64,000 nucleotides of DNA from Amaranthus tricolor (GCF_026212465.1 NC_080060.1:17246797-17310796), one strand, 5' to 3'; positions 10,379 through 22,480 are shown, counted from the first letter of the stretch. Translations and numbers: made by a program. Notes: generated by a model from the letters alone, not told the origin.

Positions 10379-13300
10379 TTAGTGGAGCTTGATCATACCA
10401 AGTTCCAATCTCATCTTTTCATATTGTTCCCTTGGAAGTGGTTTGGTCAGAATATCTGCAACTTGTTCATTAGTATTGACATGCTTTAATACAATATTTT
10501 TATGTTCTACATTATCCTTAAGAAAATGATGTCTAATATGTATATGTTTAGCTTGTGAATAATGCACTGGATCTTTAGATATACATATGGCACTGATATT
10601 ATCACAATAAATAGGAATACATTCAACTTTAATACCAAAATCTCTTAGTTGCTGTTTTATCCAAAGCATGGGAACAGCAAGCTGCTGCTGCTACGTATTC
10701 AGCTTCGGCTGTGGATAATGCAACCTTGTTTTGTTTCTTAGAGCTCCATGAAACTAAACATGAGCCAAGAAATTGTACCATACCTGACGTGCTTTTTCTA
10801 TTGACTAGATCACCTGCATAATCTGCATCACTAAAGCCTTTTAAATCATAAACATCACTTTTAGGATAAAATAGGGACAAGTCGTCTGTTCCCTTTAAAT
10901 ATCTCAAAATCCTTTTTACTGCTGTGAGGTGTGATTCTTTAGGATTTGATTGAAATCTAGCACATAAACCAACACTAAATGAAATATCGGGTCTACTTGC
11001 AGTTAGTTATAATAAGGAACCTATCATGCCTCGATACATTGTTTGATCTACGTTAGTTCCTTTTAGGTCTTCATCTAATCTAACATTTGTAGCCATGGGT
11101 GTATGGTTGGTTTTAGCGTTGTTTAACCCATACTTCTTTAGAAGTTCTTTTATGTATTTTTGTTGATGAATAAAGATACCATTTTCAGTTTGTTTAATTT
11201 GCAAACCAAGAAAGAAATTTAATTCTCCCATCATGCTCATTTCAAATTCTGTGCCCATAAGGTTGGCAAATTCTTTACATAACAAATCATTGGTCGCACC
11301 GAAAATAATATCATCAACATAAATTTGAACAACTAAAATATCATAACCTTTGTTCTTAAAGAATAAGGTCTTATCAATTTTCCATCTTATAAAGTCATTT
11401 TGAATCAAAAACTTTGATAGTCTTTCACACCATTGCCTAGGAGCTTGTTTCAAGCCATAAAGTGCTTTATCAAGCTTGTAGACATGATCAGGACAAGAGG
11501 TGTTCTCAAAACCAGGGGGTTGTTCAACAAAAACTTCTTCATCGAGAAAACCATTTAAGAAAGCACATTTCACATCCATTTTGATATAACTTAAAGTTCA
11601 TAAAAGCAGCAAAAGAAATTAAAATTCTAATAGCCTCTAACCTTGCTACTGGTGCAAATGTCTCAGTGTAATCAATACCTTCTTGTTGATTGTACCCTTT
11701 TACCACGAGTCTTGCCTTGTTTCTTACAATTATTCCATGCTCATCTAGCTTATTCCGAAATACCCATTTCAAACCAATTACTTTCTTGCCTTTTGGTTTG
11801 GGTTCTAAGTGCCACACTTTATTTCTTTCAAATTCATTTAATTCATCTTGCATGGCTACTATCCATTCGGAATCCTTTAGAGCTTCTTCGTGATTTTTGG
11901 GTTCAAGTGATGATAGGAACGCAAAGTGTGCACAAAAGTTTCTCAGTTGAGATCTGGTTTGTGTTCCCTTATTCATATCACTTATAATCAGATGAAGAGA
12001 ATGATAACTTTGGTATTTCCAAGGTTTAGGCACAAATTCTCGGGAGGGAACAGTAGCATGTTCTGATTCAGCATCTTGATTTGCATTTTGTTCAGCTACT
12101 GGATCATCTTGGTCATCTGCGGGAACAGCTAGATTGGGAACAGTCCGCTGGTCCTGTTGTGTTGGCAGTTCCTGGATTTGGTCAGTTTCTCCTGCCTCTT
12201 CTTGTATTGGCTGTTCACCTGCTGTTCCTAGATCTTGCATTTAAACTCCTTCATCATCATCTTCTAAATTTGCAAGACCTATTTTAATATTATTTGTTTC
12301 CTGTTCACTTGTTGAAAAGTTAGTTTCTTCAAAAATTATGTGAATAGATTCCTCTACGCACATTGTTCTTTTATTGTAAACTCTGTAAGCTTTGCTATGT
12401 GATGAATAACCAAGAAACACTGCTTCATCACTTCTTTCATCAAATTTACCTATATTTCGTTTTCCATTCACATGAACAAAACATTTGCATCCAAACACAC
12501 GAAAATAGGAAATATTGGGTTTGACACCTTTGAGCAATTCATAGGGTGTCTTAGAAGTGATTGGTCTTATTAACACACGATTCAAAATATAGCATGCAGT
12601 ATTAACGGCTTCGGCCCAAAAATTTCTAGGTAGACCACTAGCAATCAACATAGTTCTAGCCATTTCTTCTAGGGTTCTATTTTTCCTTTCTACCACTCCA
12701 TTTTGTTGTGGTGTTCTAGGAGCGGAAAAATTGTGATTTATACCATGTTCATTGCAATAATTCATAAAGTTTGAATTTTCAAATTCTTTGCCATGATCTG
12801 ATCTTATGTGAACAATTAGATTGTTGGTAGATTTTTGAGTTTTGTTAGCAAAAGAAACAAACTCATCAAAAGCTTCATCTTTGCTTGCTAAAAATATAGT
12901 CCAGGTAAATCTACTATAGTCATCAACTATGACAAACACATATCTTTTTCCACTGCGGCTTTGTGTTCTCATAGGTCCACATAGATCCATATGAATTAAT
13001 TCTAATGGTCTAGAGGTAGTCACCAGATACTTTGATTTAAAGGATGACCGCACATGTTTTCCTTTAGCACAAGGATCACAAATTTCATTTTTGAGGAATT
13101 TTATTGCTGGTAATCCTCTTACTAGGTCTTTTGATCTTAAGGTGTTAATCAATGAATAGCTAGCATGACCTAGACGCTTGTGCCAAAGCAGTGGGTCTTC
13201 TTCTATAATGCTTAGACACGTTAGACTGGTTTTGGGAACAGTGTCCAGGTCCACTACATAAGTGTTCCCTTTTCTGATTCCCTCAAGCACAGGGTCTCCT

Positions 13301-14331
13301 GTGTTGTTCCTAGAAATTATGCATCGTTCAGAAGTAAACTTAACAGAGTTACCTTTGTCAAAAAATTGAGAAATACTTAAAAGATTGTGTTTTAAATTCT
13401 CGACTAAAAATACATTGTCAATGGCATGGGAACTTGACCTTCCAACCTTTCCTTTGGCGATTATCTCACCCTTCATATTGTCACCGAAGGTTACAGTTCC
13501 CCCATCATATGCTTCATGTGAGAGAAATTTAGATTTGTCACCCGTCATGTGCTTGGAACACCCACTGTCGAGATACCATGAGTTGTTCCCCCTCACTTGA
13601 ACCTGCAAAGCAACTTAATGGTTAGGTACAGGAACCCAGTCATCCTTGGGTTCCCTGTCGATAATACTTGAATCACATTTCTTAATCCATATGCGTTCGA
13701 CATAATTTTTATTTGCTTTGATGTGCTGTTCTCTTTTTATACATTGATTTTTCAGGTGTCCAGTTTTGCCACAAAAGGAACAGATTTTACTACTAGGGAG
13801 ATCAACATAGACCTTTTTCTTTTTATTATTTTTATCATAACCTAGACCTTCTTTACCTTTTGGTTTAGCATTTAGAATCCATTTGGGAACTTCATTGATT
13901 TTCCCTTTTACTCTTGAATTTATTTTATTTTTCAAATGTTCATTTTCTATTTCATAGGATTCTAATTTTGATTTCAACTGTTGAAATTCAGTGCTAACCA
14001 TGTGAGTAGATATATTGTTTACATCTTTACTTAATCCTAACAATTTATTTTGATTTATTTCAATATTAAGAAAAATAAATTCCTGTTTCAATTTTTCAAT
14101 TGTCTCTTTCAAAACAATATTCTGATCTAGCAAATTAAAAAATCTGCTTTGTACATCTATTCTAAATGAATTTAGGTAAGACACATGATCTTTGTTTGAG
14201 TTGAGGTCTTTCTCGATTTGGAGACACTTGATATTCTGTTTATCTAATTTCTCTTGTGTCTCCAAGAGCAACTTAATTAATTTATTCTTGCTGAGTTTAG
14301 ATGGATGTTTAGGAAGTGAGTTATAAGACAT
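10379..14331 (-). pseudogene. Pol region of element 1 (second knuckle, PR, IN, RT, RNase H), broken
   Basis: Starts at ATG 14331, overlapping the gag stop by one base. Order: coiled-coil region and knuckle CSFCGKTGHLKNQC (13615-14331); protease motif WYLDSGCSKHMTGD, integrase H-H-C-C and DDE-type core (12241-13608); a linker and RT start (11539-12240); RT with IYVDDIIFGA (11007-11579); and RNase H with TAEAEYVA (10379-10907). Breaks: TAA at 13615-13617 and 12241-12243, one extra A near 11580, TAA near 11005 where element 2 has Tyr, and a 2-nt deletion near 10668. Motifs are clear, but no full polyprotein can be made. Confidence 0.93.
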
Positions 14332-15440
14332 TACCTCTTTTCTTTGGACTCTTCATCCTTGCTGTGATGAGATGCCATGAGGCATAGGTTTGCTGTTTCT
14401 TCTTCCACTGGAGCTTCTGTCTCAGCCTCGCTCTCCGTATCACCCCAAGCTGCAATCATTGCCTTTCTAAAATCAGTTTTGAAGTTTCCCTTCTTATATT
14501 GTTTTCCAACTTCTCTTGCTTTTCCCTTGCCCTTCTCATTTTTCCATTGAGGGCAATCCTTGATGAAGTGATCAGTGCTCCCACACTTGTGGCATTCAAA
14601 ATTTGTCTTCAAGTTAGCAGTTCCCTTTTCTTTGTTGTTTCTTTGGTTTCTATATCTGCTGTTCCTGAAGAATTTTTTGAATTTACGTGCCAACATAGCA
14701 GCTTCCTCTTCACCAGCGTCTGACTCTTCACTATCATCCGCTGCGAGAGCCAGTCCTTTATTACGGGAATTGTCAGCTGTTCCCAAATGCAATTCATGAG
14801 TCATGAGGGAATCAGCCAACTCTTCCAAATTAAACTTGGTGAAATCTTTCGATTCCTGAATGGCTGTGACCTTAGCTCTCCAGCGTTCGTCTTGAGAAAG
14901 ACTCCTAAGTATTTTCCTAACTTGTTCATCAACGGGAATGATCTTACCAAGAGAGACCAATTCATTCGTGATATTTGTGAACCTGGTGAACATCTCTTGA
15001 ATGTTCTCTCTAGGTTCCATAACAAACCTTTCATATTTGGACATTAGGAGGTCAATCTTGGAGCGCTTCACTTCGCTGGTACCTTCATGGGTAACTTCTA
15101 GCAGGTCCCAAATCTGCTTGGCAGTTTTGCAACCCATAATACGATTGTGCTCATTAGGACCAAGTCCACAGTGAAGTAATTTAATAGCAAGAGCGTTCAT
15201 CTCCATCTTTTGAAAATCTTCCTTTTCATATTTAGTGATTGGTTTTGGAACAGCTTCAATGTTGGAGTTGATGGTCGTCACCTTAAAATCTCCAATTTCA
15301 ATGACTCTCCATACCTGGTAATTTTTGGCCTTTATAAAAATTTCTATCCTATTTTTCCAGTAGGTATAGAATTTCCCATCGAACATAGGTGGCCTTTGCA
15401 TAGAGTACCCTTCTTCCATGCGTTCGTTCATCTTCAACAT
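14331..15440 (-). CDS. Gag of element 1
   Basis: Open frame of about 369 residues from ATG 15440; an upstream GTG at 15467 is in frame but unlikely. It shows the copia Gag core (PPMFDGKFYTYWKNRIEIF, later KIDLLMSKYERFVM and EMFTRFTNITNEL) and one CCHC knuckle, CHKCGSTDHFIKDC, near residue 290. The C-terminal part is acidic. The stop overlaps the next ATG as TAATG, so pol is in the -1 frame; reinitiation or frameshifting would be needed. Gag forms the cytoplasmic particle and binds element RNA. This is the only major frame of element 1 without a stop. Confidence 0.9.
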   Translation of the reverse strand: MLKMNERMEEGYSMQRPPMFDGKFYTYWKNRIEIFIKAKNYQVWRVIEIGDFKVTTINSNIEAVPKPITKYEKEDFQKMEMNALAIKLLHCGLGPNEHNRIMGCKTAKQIWDLLEVTHEGTSEVKRSKIDLLMSKYERFVMEPRENIQEMFTRFTNITNELVSLGKIIPVDEQVRKILRSLSQDERWRAKVTAIQESKDFTKFNLEELADSLMTHELHLGTADNSRNKGLALAADDSEESDAGEEEAAMLARKFKKFFRNSRYRNQRNNKEKGTANLKTNFECHKCGSTDHFIKDCPQWKNEKGKGKAREVGKQYKKGNFKTDFRKAMIAAWGDTESEAETEAPVEEETANLCLMASHHSKDEESKEKR

Positions 15441-15493
15441 CTTGCCAGGGAACAGGATACTGCTCACAGGGTTTCCTGATTAAATGAGGAATA

Positions 15494-15507
15494 GGGCTCT
15501 GATACCA
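15494..15507 (-). promoter_or_regulatory. Primer-binding site (initiator Met tRNA)
   Basis: The minus strand reads TGGTATCAGAGCCC two bases inside the 5' LTR. TGGTATCAGAGC is the standard complement of the 3' end of plant initiator Met tRNA, which primes most plant copia elements. It fixes the element's orientation. Confidence 0.95.
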
Positions 15508-15509
15508 AT

Positions 15510-16671
15510 TGTTGAAATACACGAAGATGATCGAATGCAACAAGAGGGGGGGGTGAATTGTTGTGTATCTCACTTTAGTTAGTTTTTCTTGTAATTTGTG
15601 GAATTTTAACAAACAAAATAAAACTTAAACGTAAAAAGCAAAAGATAAAAAGGAGACAAAGATTTTACGTGGAAACCTTCTTGGCCTAATAAGAAAGAAA
15701 ACCACGACCCCTCGGGATTTCAAAAATTCTCACTATGTTTTAGGCAATCAATTACAATTACATAAAACAAATATGCTTCACTTGAAGCTTCTCTATTCTA
15801 GGCCTAATTCTCTTCTCTTCTTTTCTCCTTCTCTTTCTCTTCTCACGCTTCTCTATTCCCTTAGACTTCCCTTAAGTCTAATTACAATAAAAACACTCAA
15901 TTACCCTTACAAGGCCAATTCTTAAGAAGATTAAAATTAAGTAGTTGCTCAAGAAAAATATAATGAATTAATTGGCAAATTCATGAATAAAATATTTTTC
16001 TTATTTTGATCTCACCTTAAGGACACTCTTAGATGGATATTGGTTTGAGCAAAGTTCCTCCTATTTATAGTGGGAACAGACAGCAGTTACCTCAGGCACA
16101 CCTCCCACTATCATCCACGTTCTCAAAACAAGGATAGTGGAATTGCCAAAAGAATAAATAACTGGCTGTCATTTGCTCAAAGATAAAATCAGTTTCCTTA
16201 AGCTAAAAATAGCATAGGAGTTAAAAAGAACAAGATCCTAAAAAATAGGAGATCTTAATCTTAAAATGAAAAAGTCTTAGGCTATTTTTAGATAGCCTAA
16301 AAATAGTTTTGCCAATCAATTTATTAAATAACTAAGCAACTAATTAAACTTTTAACCTTTTACATTAACTAAAAACAGAAAACGTAATTTTCGTAACTTC
16401 CAGTCAATGTCTTCTCCAGACCTGTATTGTGGGGAACAGCGCACTGTCTCCATCTACAACTTTCGTCAGGACTTTAACTCTAGGAACAGTAAACTGACTT
16501 CTAAAGCAATTGTCCAACTTCTTGGATATTTGAGACATGTACAACTTCCACGAACAAAGTCATAGGCTTCATCAACGATTAACACAATCAGATTTTTACC
16601 TACAAAACAATCTCTAAAATCTGTTTGTTTATTTAAAAGTGAAGTCATCATCAAAACCTAAGAGGCCAACA
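15510..16671 (-). repeat. 5' LTR of element 1
   Basis: 1162 bp, TG...CA, about 98% identical by eye to the 3' LTR. On the minus strand CTATAAATAG at 16061-16070 is the likely TATA box. The G run near 15547 is 8 long, against 14 in the partner LTR. Confidence 0.94.
16061..16070 (-). promoter_or_regulatory. TATA box of element 1 LTR promoter
   Basis: CTATAAATAG on the minus strand, about 600 bp from the LTR's transcriptional start edge; conserved at 6662-6671 and at 59453-59462 in element 2. Confidence 0.6.
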
Positions 16672-16676
16672 TAACC
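16672..16676. other. Target-site duplication of copia element (right)
   Basis: TAACC, identical to 6100-6104. LINE ORF1 resumes in frame after it. Confidence 0.95.
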
Positions 16677-17585
16677 AATGATGACATTGCGGAGGAAGTT
16701 GCTTATCGGGAATTGGCTGCTGTGATATTTGTTATTGGACAAAATCCCCATCCCAAATCGATTGAAGGTTTCAGCCGTAGAATTTGGGGTAATCTTAACA
16801 TAGATAAAATCATCCCTGTAAAGAGAGGAGTGTATTTGATTCGATTCTTGAACAATGAATCTAGGGACAAAGCGTTGAATATGAAGAACTTGTTGTTTGA
16901 TAACTCGCCTGTGTTTTTAAAATCGTGGACTGAAGGGATGAATTTTGATAAAGCTGAATTTGAAGATGTCCCCATTTGGATCAATATCTATGATTTGCCA
17001 CTTAAATACTGGGGAAGTTTATCAAAGATTTTGAAATCAATTGGGAATCCTATTAGAGCAGATGCTGGTACTTCCTAAAGGGAACGAATTCACTTTGCTA
17101 GATATTTGTTGGAGATGAATGTTAAGGGGAATTTTCCAGATTGTGTTAGATTCAGGAATGAATTGAGGGTTGTTGAATATGACTGGAAACCGATTGTATG
17201 TGACAAATGTAAGATTATGGGACATTCAATAGAAAAATGCAGATGGCAGAAAGAGCAGCAACAAATGAAAAAGAAATGGGTTCCTAAGCACAAAGCTGGA
17301 GACTTTGAGCAAGACGGAGGGGCTGAGATGATTAATGCAAACACTTCAGTGAAGGATACCTCTTCTAAGCAGCCAGTTCATAAGAATAACACTGATATTA
17401 CTTCACAAGACTTTGTCACATTTAGAAGAAGACAGAAGATTAGTAATCCTGCTGTGTCACAAAAAGAGCAGTTAAGCACTCAAAATTCATTTCAACAGCC
17501 AGGTGAAAATGAAGAGGGTAGTCAAGTGGTGGTGAGTCAACCTACAAATGGTGGGAATGGACAATCTAGCTGTATGGAATGTTAG
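16677..17585 (+). pseudogene. LINE ORF1, 3' part (DUF4283-like, zinc knuckle)
   Basis: Continues the LINE ORF1 frame after the copia insertion. The first 130 residues resemble the DUF4283 RNA-binding-like domain of plant L1 ORF1 proteins (VEGFSRRIW-type and FLKSWTEGMNFDKAEF segments). A TAA at 17076-17078 breaks the frame. The knuckle CDKCKIMGHSIEKC follows at about 17200-17245, then a basic, Gln-rich tail. ORF1 ends TAG at 17583-17585, overlapping the ORF2 start. ORF1 proteins coat LINE RNA. Confidence 0.85.
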
Positions 17586-20500
17586 AGGGTTGAATAGCCC
17601 TTCCAAACAAAGAGAAGTTCTTGCATATACCATTAGGAATAAAATAGGACTTGTAGGTTTTGTTGAAACTAAATTAAAACCAAACTCCTTTGCTCGATTC
17701 TATTCAAATACTTTCCAAGGTTGGTGTATAGTCTCTAATATAACTTTGTGTAAAGGAGGGAGAATTATGGTTTGTTGGCTTCATTCCCATTTTCAGGTTG
17801 AAGTGAAAAGGACTACCCCTCAGTGTATTCATTTAGGTGTGATTAATCTTGCTCATTGACATAAGTTTGAGGTCACAGTGGTGTATGGTTTCAATGGTGC
17901 AGCTGCTAGAAGGCAGCTCTGGGAGGTTCTCGTGAATATCAAAGAACATGTTCATGGAGCGTGGATCATTTCTGGAGATTTCAATAATCCGTTGTTCTCT
18001 GATGATAGGATTGGCTCTAAGGTTTCTTTTTTTGAAATTGCAGATTTCAAGGTCTGCATTGACAAATGTGAGGTTAGTGATATGCCTTCTACAGGAAACA
18101 GATACACATGGAGTAACATGCAAGAGGGAAAGAGGAGGCTGGTCTCTAAGATTGATCGTTGCCTTATCAATGGTGAATGGCTGGATTTGTTTCCCATTTC
18201 TACTGTGCATTATGCCCCTCAGGATATATCTGATCATTGTCCTGGTCTCATCTCTCTGGATCAGACTCCAGTCCAAATCAAAAGCTCCTTTAAGTTTTTG
18301 GATCTTTGGTGCCAGAATAGTAGATTTATGGAGTTAGTCTCAGAGGTGTGGCAACATCAGGTTGTAGGGTCCCCTATGTTTGGTCTTGTGCAAAAAATGA
18401 AGAACTTGAAACCTGTGTTTAGACAACTTCATAAGGCTCATTATAATCATTTGGAAGACAGACTCCAGGAAGCCCTTCAGTCTCTTCTTCGGACTAAAGC
18501 AGCAGCTCTTCAAAACCCTCGAGACTACCAGATACTGCAGCAAGAGCAGAAAGCAGCAGTCCAGTACAAGGAGTTAAAGGAGGCCTATAATAGTTATGTG
18601 TATCAGAAGGCTAAAATAAGGTGGCTGAAGGAACGTGATTGTAACTCTGGGTTTTTTCATTGAAGCATCAAGCAAAGACATTTTAAGCAAAGAGTACTTG
18701 AAATTAAAGACATACATGGCACAGTTCATAATACCCCTAATGCTATCAAAGCTGCTTTTGAGGATTTTTATATCCAACTTCTTGGCACAGGTAATGGTCA
18801 CAGAAATCAAATAAGCCGGGAGATCATTCAGCAGGGGAAGATTATCACTGATCGACAGGCCAAACTCCTTGATCTTGAGTTTTCTGACAGAGATTAAAGA
18901 TGCTTTTTTCTTTATTCCTGATTCCAAGGCCCCGGGTCCTGATGGTTTTAACAGCACATTCTTCAAAAAGTCTTGGCCCATTATTGGTGAAGAGGTATAT
19001 GCAGCTGTGAAGGACTTCTTTATGCATGGTAAGTTGCTGAAGCAAATAAATTGCACCAAACTGGCTATCATCCCTAAATATCATTGTCCTCAGAATGTGA
19101 GTGAGTTTCGGCTTATAGCGTGTTGTAAAACTTTATACAAAGGGATCACTAAACTTATCTGCTCTAGATTGTCGAGTGTGCTCCCTCACATTATTGCCCC
19201 AAAACCAGGCTGGTTTCATTAAAGATAGGCAAATTTTCCATAACATTGCTATTGTTCAGGACTTGGTTGGCCTATATAACAGAAAGGCTACTCCTCCTTG
19301 TTGCCTGCTTAAGATTGATATTCGGAAGGCCTATGATTCAGTTGAATGGGCCTTCTTACAAGAGATGATGCAAGCTCTTAACTTTCCTCAGAAGTTCATT
19401 GACAGAGTCATGGCATGTGTCACTTTCACTTCTTTCTCCTTGAGCATCAATAGGGAGATGCATGGTTTCTTCTAGGGTAAGAGGGGTCTTAGGCAAGGTG
19501 ATCCAATGTCTCCACTTCTATTTGTGATTTGTATGGAGTATCTTTCGAGGCTTCTTTTTTATGCTAGTACTCAGCAGGGGTACATGTTTCATCATAGATG
19601 TAAGGGTATAGCTCTTAATCATTTGGTTTTTGCTGATGACTTGATTGTCTTTTGTAAAGGTGATTATGAGTCTATCATGTGGAACTTGAGATCCCTAGCT
19701 ACTTTTGCTGCTTCCTCTGGTCTTAATGCTAATGCAGGTAAATCTGCAATCAATACTTGTAATATGGAGGAGGGCGTCAAACAGCAGGTGCTAAGAGAGA
19801 CTAGATACAAGGAGGAGTCACTTCCATTCTCCTATCTTGGTGTAAATATTAGTGCAAAGAGGCTTGGGAAAGATGACTGCCAATTCCTAATTGACAAGAT
19901 TACTGCCAAGATCAAAACATGGGGGACCAGATCTTTATCTTATGCTGGTAGAGCCCAACTAGTGAACTCTGTCTTGCTGAACCTACATAGCTACTAGGCA
20001 TCTATCTTTGTACTTCCCAAGACTGTAATCGACGGTGTTATTGCAGCTTGTAGGAACTTCCTATGGGATGGTAAGGAAAATAGTTCTAAAACTGTTTTGA
20101 TTGCTTGGGATCTGATTTGCAGGGACAAAAAGATGGGAGGTTTGGGGTTTAAGGAGAGCCATACTTGGAACACGGCCATGTTGGGTAAGTACATTTGGAG
20201 TATTGCTAACAAAGAAGATAATTTATGGGTGTGTTGGATTGACCATGTGTATCTGAAAGGGCAGGACTGAAAAACTATTCCCCTAATTCCTCAGTGAGCT
20301 GGTATTGGAGACAACACACACATGTCAAAGATAAATTTAGAGAAGGGTATAGTGGGGATAGTTGGAGATTTGATAAAATAAAAAGGCTATTCTACGTTTA
20401 CTGGGTATAGATGGATGAGATCAGATCAAAATGAGATTGACTGGGACAAATGGGTGTGGAATAGACTTAATATCCCAAAGCATAATTTTGTGTGTTGGCT

Positions 20501-20923
20501 TATTATGTGGAAGAGATTGAACACAAGGGATAGATTGAGGAAGATGGGTTTGCAGGTGCCAGGAGATTATATCCTCTTTGTGGCATGCATGATGAAACGA
20601 TTGAGCACTTGTTCATCCAGTGTGATTATGTACGTACCTGCAGGGACTTACTATCTCAGAATTTTCAGATCATTCCAGATTTTACAGATTTGCAGGGCTT
20701 CAGCCAATGGCTTTGTAAGCCTTTGAAGGGAGCCTTTAGAGGCCATGTGGTCCAGAGTGTGTTTGCTGCGCTCCTTTACCATGTATGGATGCAGAGGAAT
20801 GGCGCTATATGGTATGGTTGCATTGCTTTCCATGATGTTATTGTTAGGAGAATAAAGCATGATGTGTTCCTTAGGATTACTGGTGTGTTACCTAGGAAGG
20901 TCTCTCAAAGAGACAAGGATTGA
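17548..20923 (+). pseudogene. LINE ORF2 (endonuclease, reverse transcriptase, zf-RVT)
   Basis: Begins near 17548 (MDNLAVWNVRGLN, the plant L1 endonuclease start). It shows GDFNNPLFSDDRIG and a C-terminal SDHCPG endonuclease motif (17878-18250), the RT entry APGPDGFNSTFFKKSW (18930), CLLKIDIRKAYDSVEW (19300), GLRQGDPMSPLLFVI (19485) and the catalytic FADDL (19630). A zf-RVT-like end, WVWNRLNIPKHNFVCWL, lies at 20445. Breaks: stops at 17857, 18661 and 19473, frameshifts near 18890 and 19205, and more after 19995. It is inactive. Family: plant L1. Confidence 0.9.
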
Positions 20924-20974
20924 TTTTATGTAAAGTTTTTGTAAGTTCCTTATTTTGTTTTGGCTGTGAGCCTT

Positions 20975-21106
20975 TTTTGCTGTAGATGATTGCGTCCTTC
21001 CCTTGAACCCTTCATAGAAGGTGGCAAGGTTGGGAAGAATGATGCATTAGCAAATTCTGGCATGGTTAGTTTGTCTTTGGCTCTCCTAGTCCTTTTGGCT
21101 AGGTTG
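20975..21106 (+). mobile_element. 3' end of the LINE body, end deleted
   Basis: Same sequence as the tails at 464 and 22292, but it stops at GGCTAGGTTG and jumps to TACCCTACTAC, losing about 95 bp that include the poly-A and target duplication. Confidence 0.85.
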
Positions 21107-21705
21107 TACCCTACTACATTAAGTTGTATTTGGAAAGTAAGTGAATTTATTTTTTGTTAGAGTTTAGGCGACTGAGAAAGAACTTACCACATGCATGTCT
21201 CGTTACTTTTGATAAATTGCTAATTTGCTCAACTAACTTTATTAATCAAAAGAATACAACATATTAACAGTACCCATTACATGGTTGTATGAATCCAATG
21301 ATATTTGCTATAAAAAGAATAACAGGTGATACTCACTGGTCACTAACTAGTTAAATTACGTATGATATCTTCTCATATGTCCTGTTGTATTGTAAAAGGC
21401 TCGCGTAAGTCTTGTCTCATATTCCAATTTACAAACACTTGTCGTCAGGGCTCAATGATACTCCATAAACTTCTCCGAAGAATTCAATTTCTTGTCGTTT
21501 CTCGTAATTGTCTTGCGTACTATACACATGGACGAAATCGTACTTCTTTAAATTCATTCTGAGTGGGAAATATTCGATTTTATTCTGACTTTAATGCAGT
21601 AAAACTTGAGAGAAATCAGTGAACCTTTTCAGTTTTAGGTATGTTAAGTTTAAGCTTCAATTAATGTGCAAGTGTTGCAGTAAGTGTCAATTGTGCAAGC
21701 CAACT
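21107..21705 (+). other. Segment X, second occurrence
   Basis: Same as 697-1290: LTR-end-like sequence plus the broken ancestral PPR 5' end (presequence-like frame ending near 21562). It marks the start of the 1.41-kb tandem unit. Confidence 0.7.
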
Positions 21706-22283
21706 GTTTGATGAAATGCGCAAGTGAGATTCTGCAGTGATCATTGTATGATTGGATTTGTTCTTTTGGGGAGTAGGTTAATGTTATCATTCAACATAGT
21801 GTTGAGGAAATTTCGATCAATTTTTATAAGAAAATAACATATTGGAACTGATGTGAGCAAGTACAATTTATGTGCATTCCTTAATTCTTGTACAAAAATT
21901 AAAAATTGCCAATTCGGTATGCAAATTCATGCTAAGATAGTTCAGTATGGTCATACAAATAATATAATATTAAGCAGTCCACTTGTTGATTTTTATGCTA
22001 AATGTTATGCTATTGAGGATGCTAGGAGGATATTTGATGTGCTGAAACAGCATGATGAAATGTCGTGGATGTCGATTATACACGGGTATTCACAATATGG
22101 TTGTGGAGTTGAAGCGAATAAGTTGTTCAAGAAGATGTTAGAAAGTGATATAAAGCCTAATTGCTTTACTTACGTAAGTATTATTGCTGCTTGTTTGAGA
22201 GGCAAAGAGCCTCTCGACTAAGGTAACCCATGTTATCAAGCTTGGATTTGTGAATCAAAGTTTTGTGGTGTGCTCTTTAATTG
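21706..22283 (+). pseudogene. PPR pseudogene fragment, copy C
   Basis: 5' third of the PPR gene, as in copy A, but without A's extra T. It ends at the same breakpoint (TTTAATTG) followed by the AATCAAAGTTTTG filler at 22284-22296. TAA in the presequence and at 22219-22221 show that it was already broken. Confidence 0.88.
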
Positions 22284-22291
22284 AATCAAAG

Positions 22292-22480
22292 TTTTGCTGT
22301 AGATGATTGCGTCCTTCCCTTGAACCCTTCATAGAAGGTGGCAAGGTTGGGAAGAATGATGCATTAGCAAATTCTGGCATGGTTAGTTTGTCTTTGGCTC
22401 TCCTAGTCCTTTTGGCTAGGTTGTGTTGTGTACAGAAATTTTTGCTTCTATAAATCTACTTGCCTTTAAAAAAAAAAAAT
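22292..22480 (+). mobile_element. LINE 3' tail with poly-A, second copy
   Basis: Matches 464-652 and ends in a 12-13 nt A run followed by TCCTTCTCAACCCC. Confidence 0.85.

Larger units (their letters stand above)
6105..16671 (-). mobile_element. Sirevirus-like Ty1/copia retrotransposon, element 1
   Basis: A complete 10.6-kb element on the minus strand. Each LTR (6105-7272 and 15510-16671) starts TGTTGAAATAC and ends GGCCAACA, and TAACC flanks the whole. Order in transcription sense: 5' LTR, PBS complementary to initiator-Met tRNA, gag, pol (protease, integrase, RT, RNase H), an extra ORF, internal polypurine tract, PPT, 3' LTR. The extra ORF after RNase H, two CCHC knuckles and repeated PPT are known Sirevirus traits. 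About 20 differences separate the LTRs by eye (~98% identity), so insertion is fairly recent, yet pol has several stops and frameshifts and is non-autonomous. Confidence 0.95.
5774..21106 (+). mobile_element. L1-type LINE, decayed, split by a copia element
   Basis: Non-LTR retrotransposon, about 4.8 kb without the copia insertion. It begins just before an ORF1 ATG at 5793 and has ORF1 (DUF4283-like region plus CCHC knuckle) and ORF2 (endonuclease, reverse transcriptase with FADDL, zf-RVT-like end). The string AAATCCTTCTCA at 5762-5773 matches sequence after the poly-A in the 3'-tail copies (653-661, 22480-22488), giving a probable target duplication. The element's own last ~95 bp, including poly-A, are deleted at 21106, where it joins TACCCTACTAC. 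Many stops and frameshifts make it inactive. Confidence 0.9.

Noticed and set aside
11540..11585. Programmed frameshift in element 1 RT
   Set aside because: The shift is a single extra A inside the conserved RT core and is not a known recoding site; simple mutation fits.
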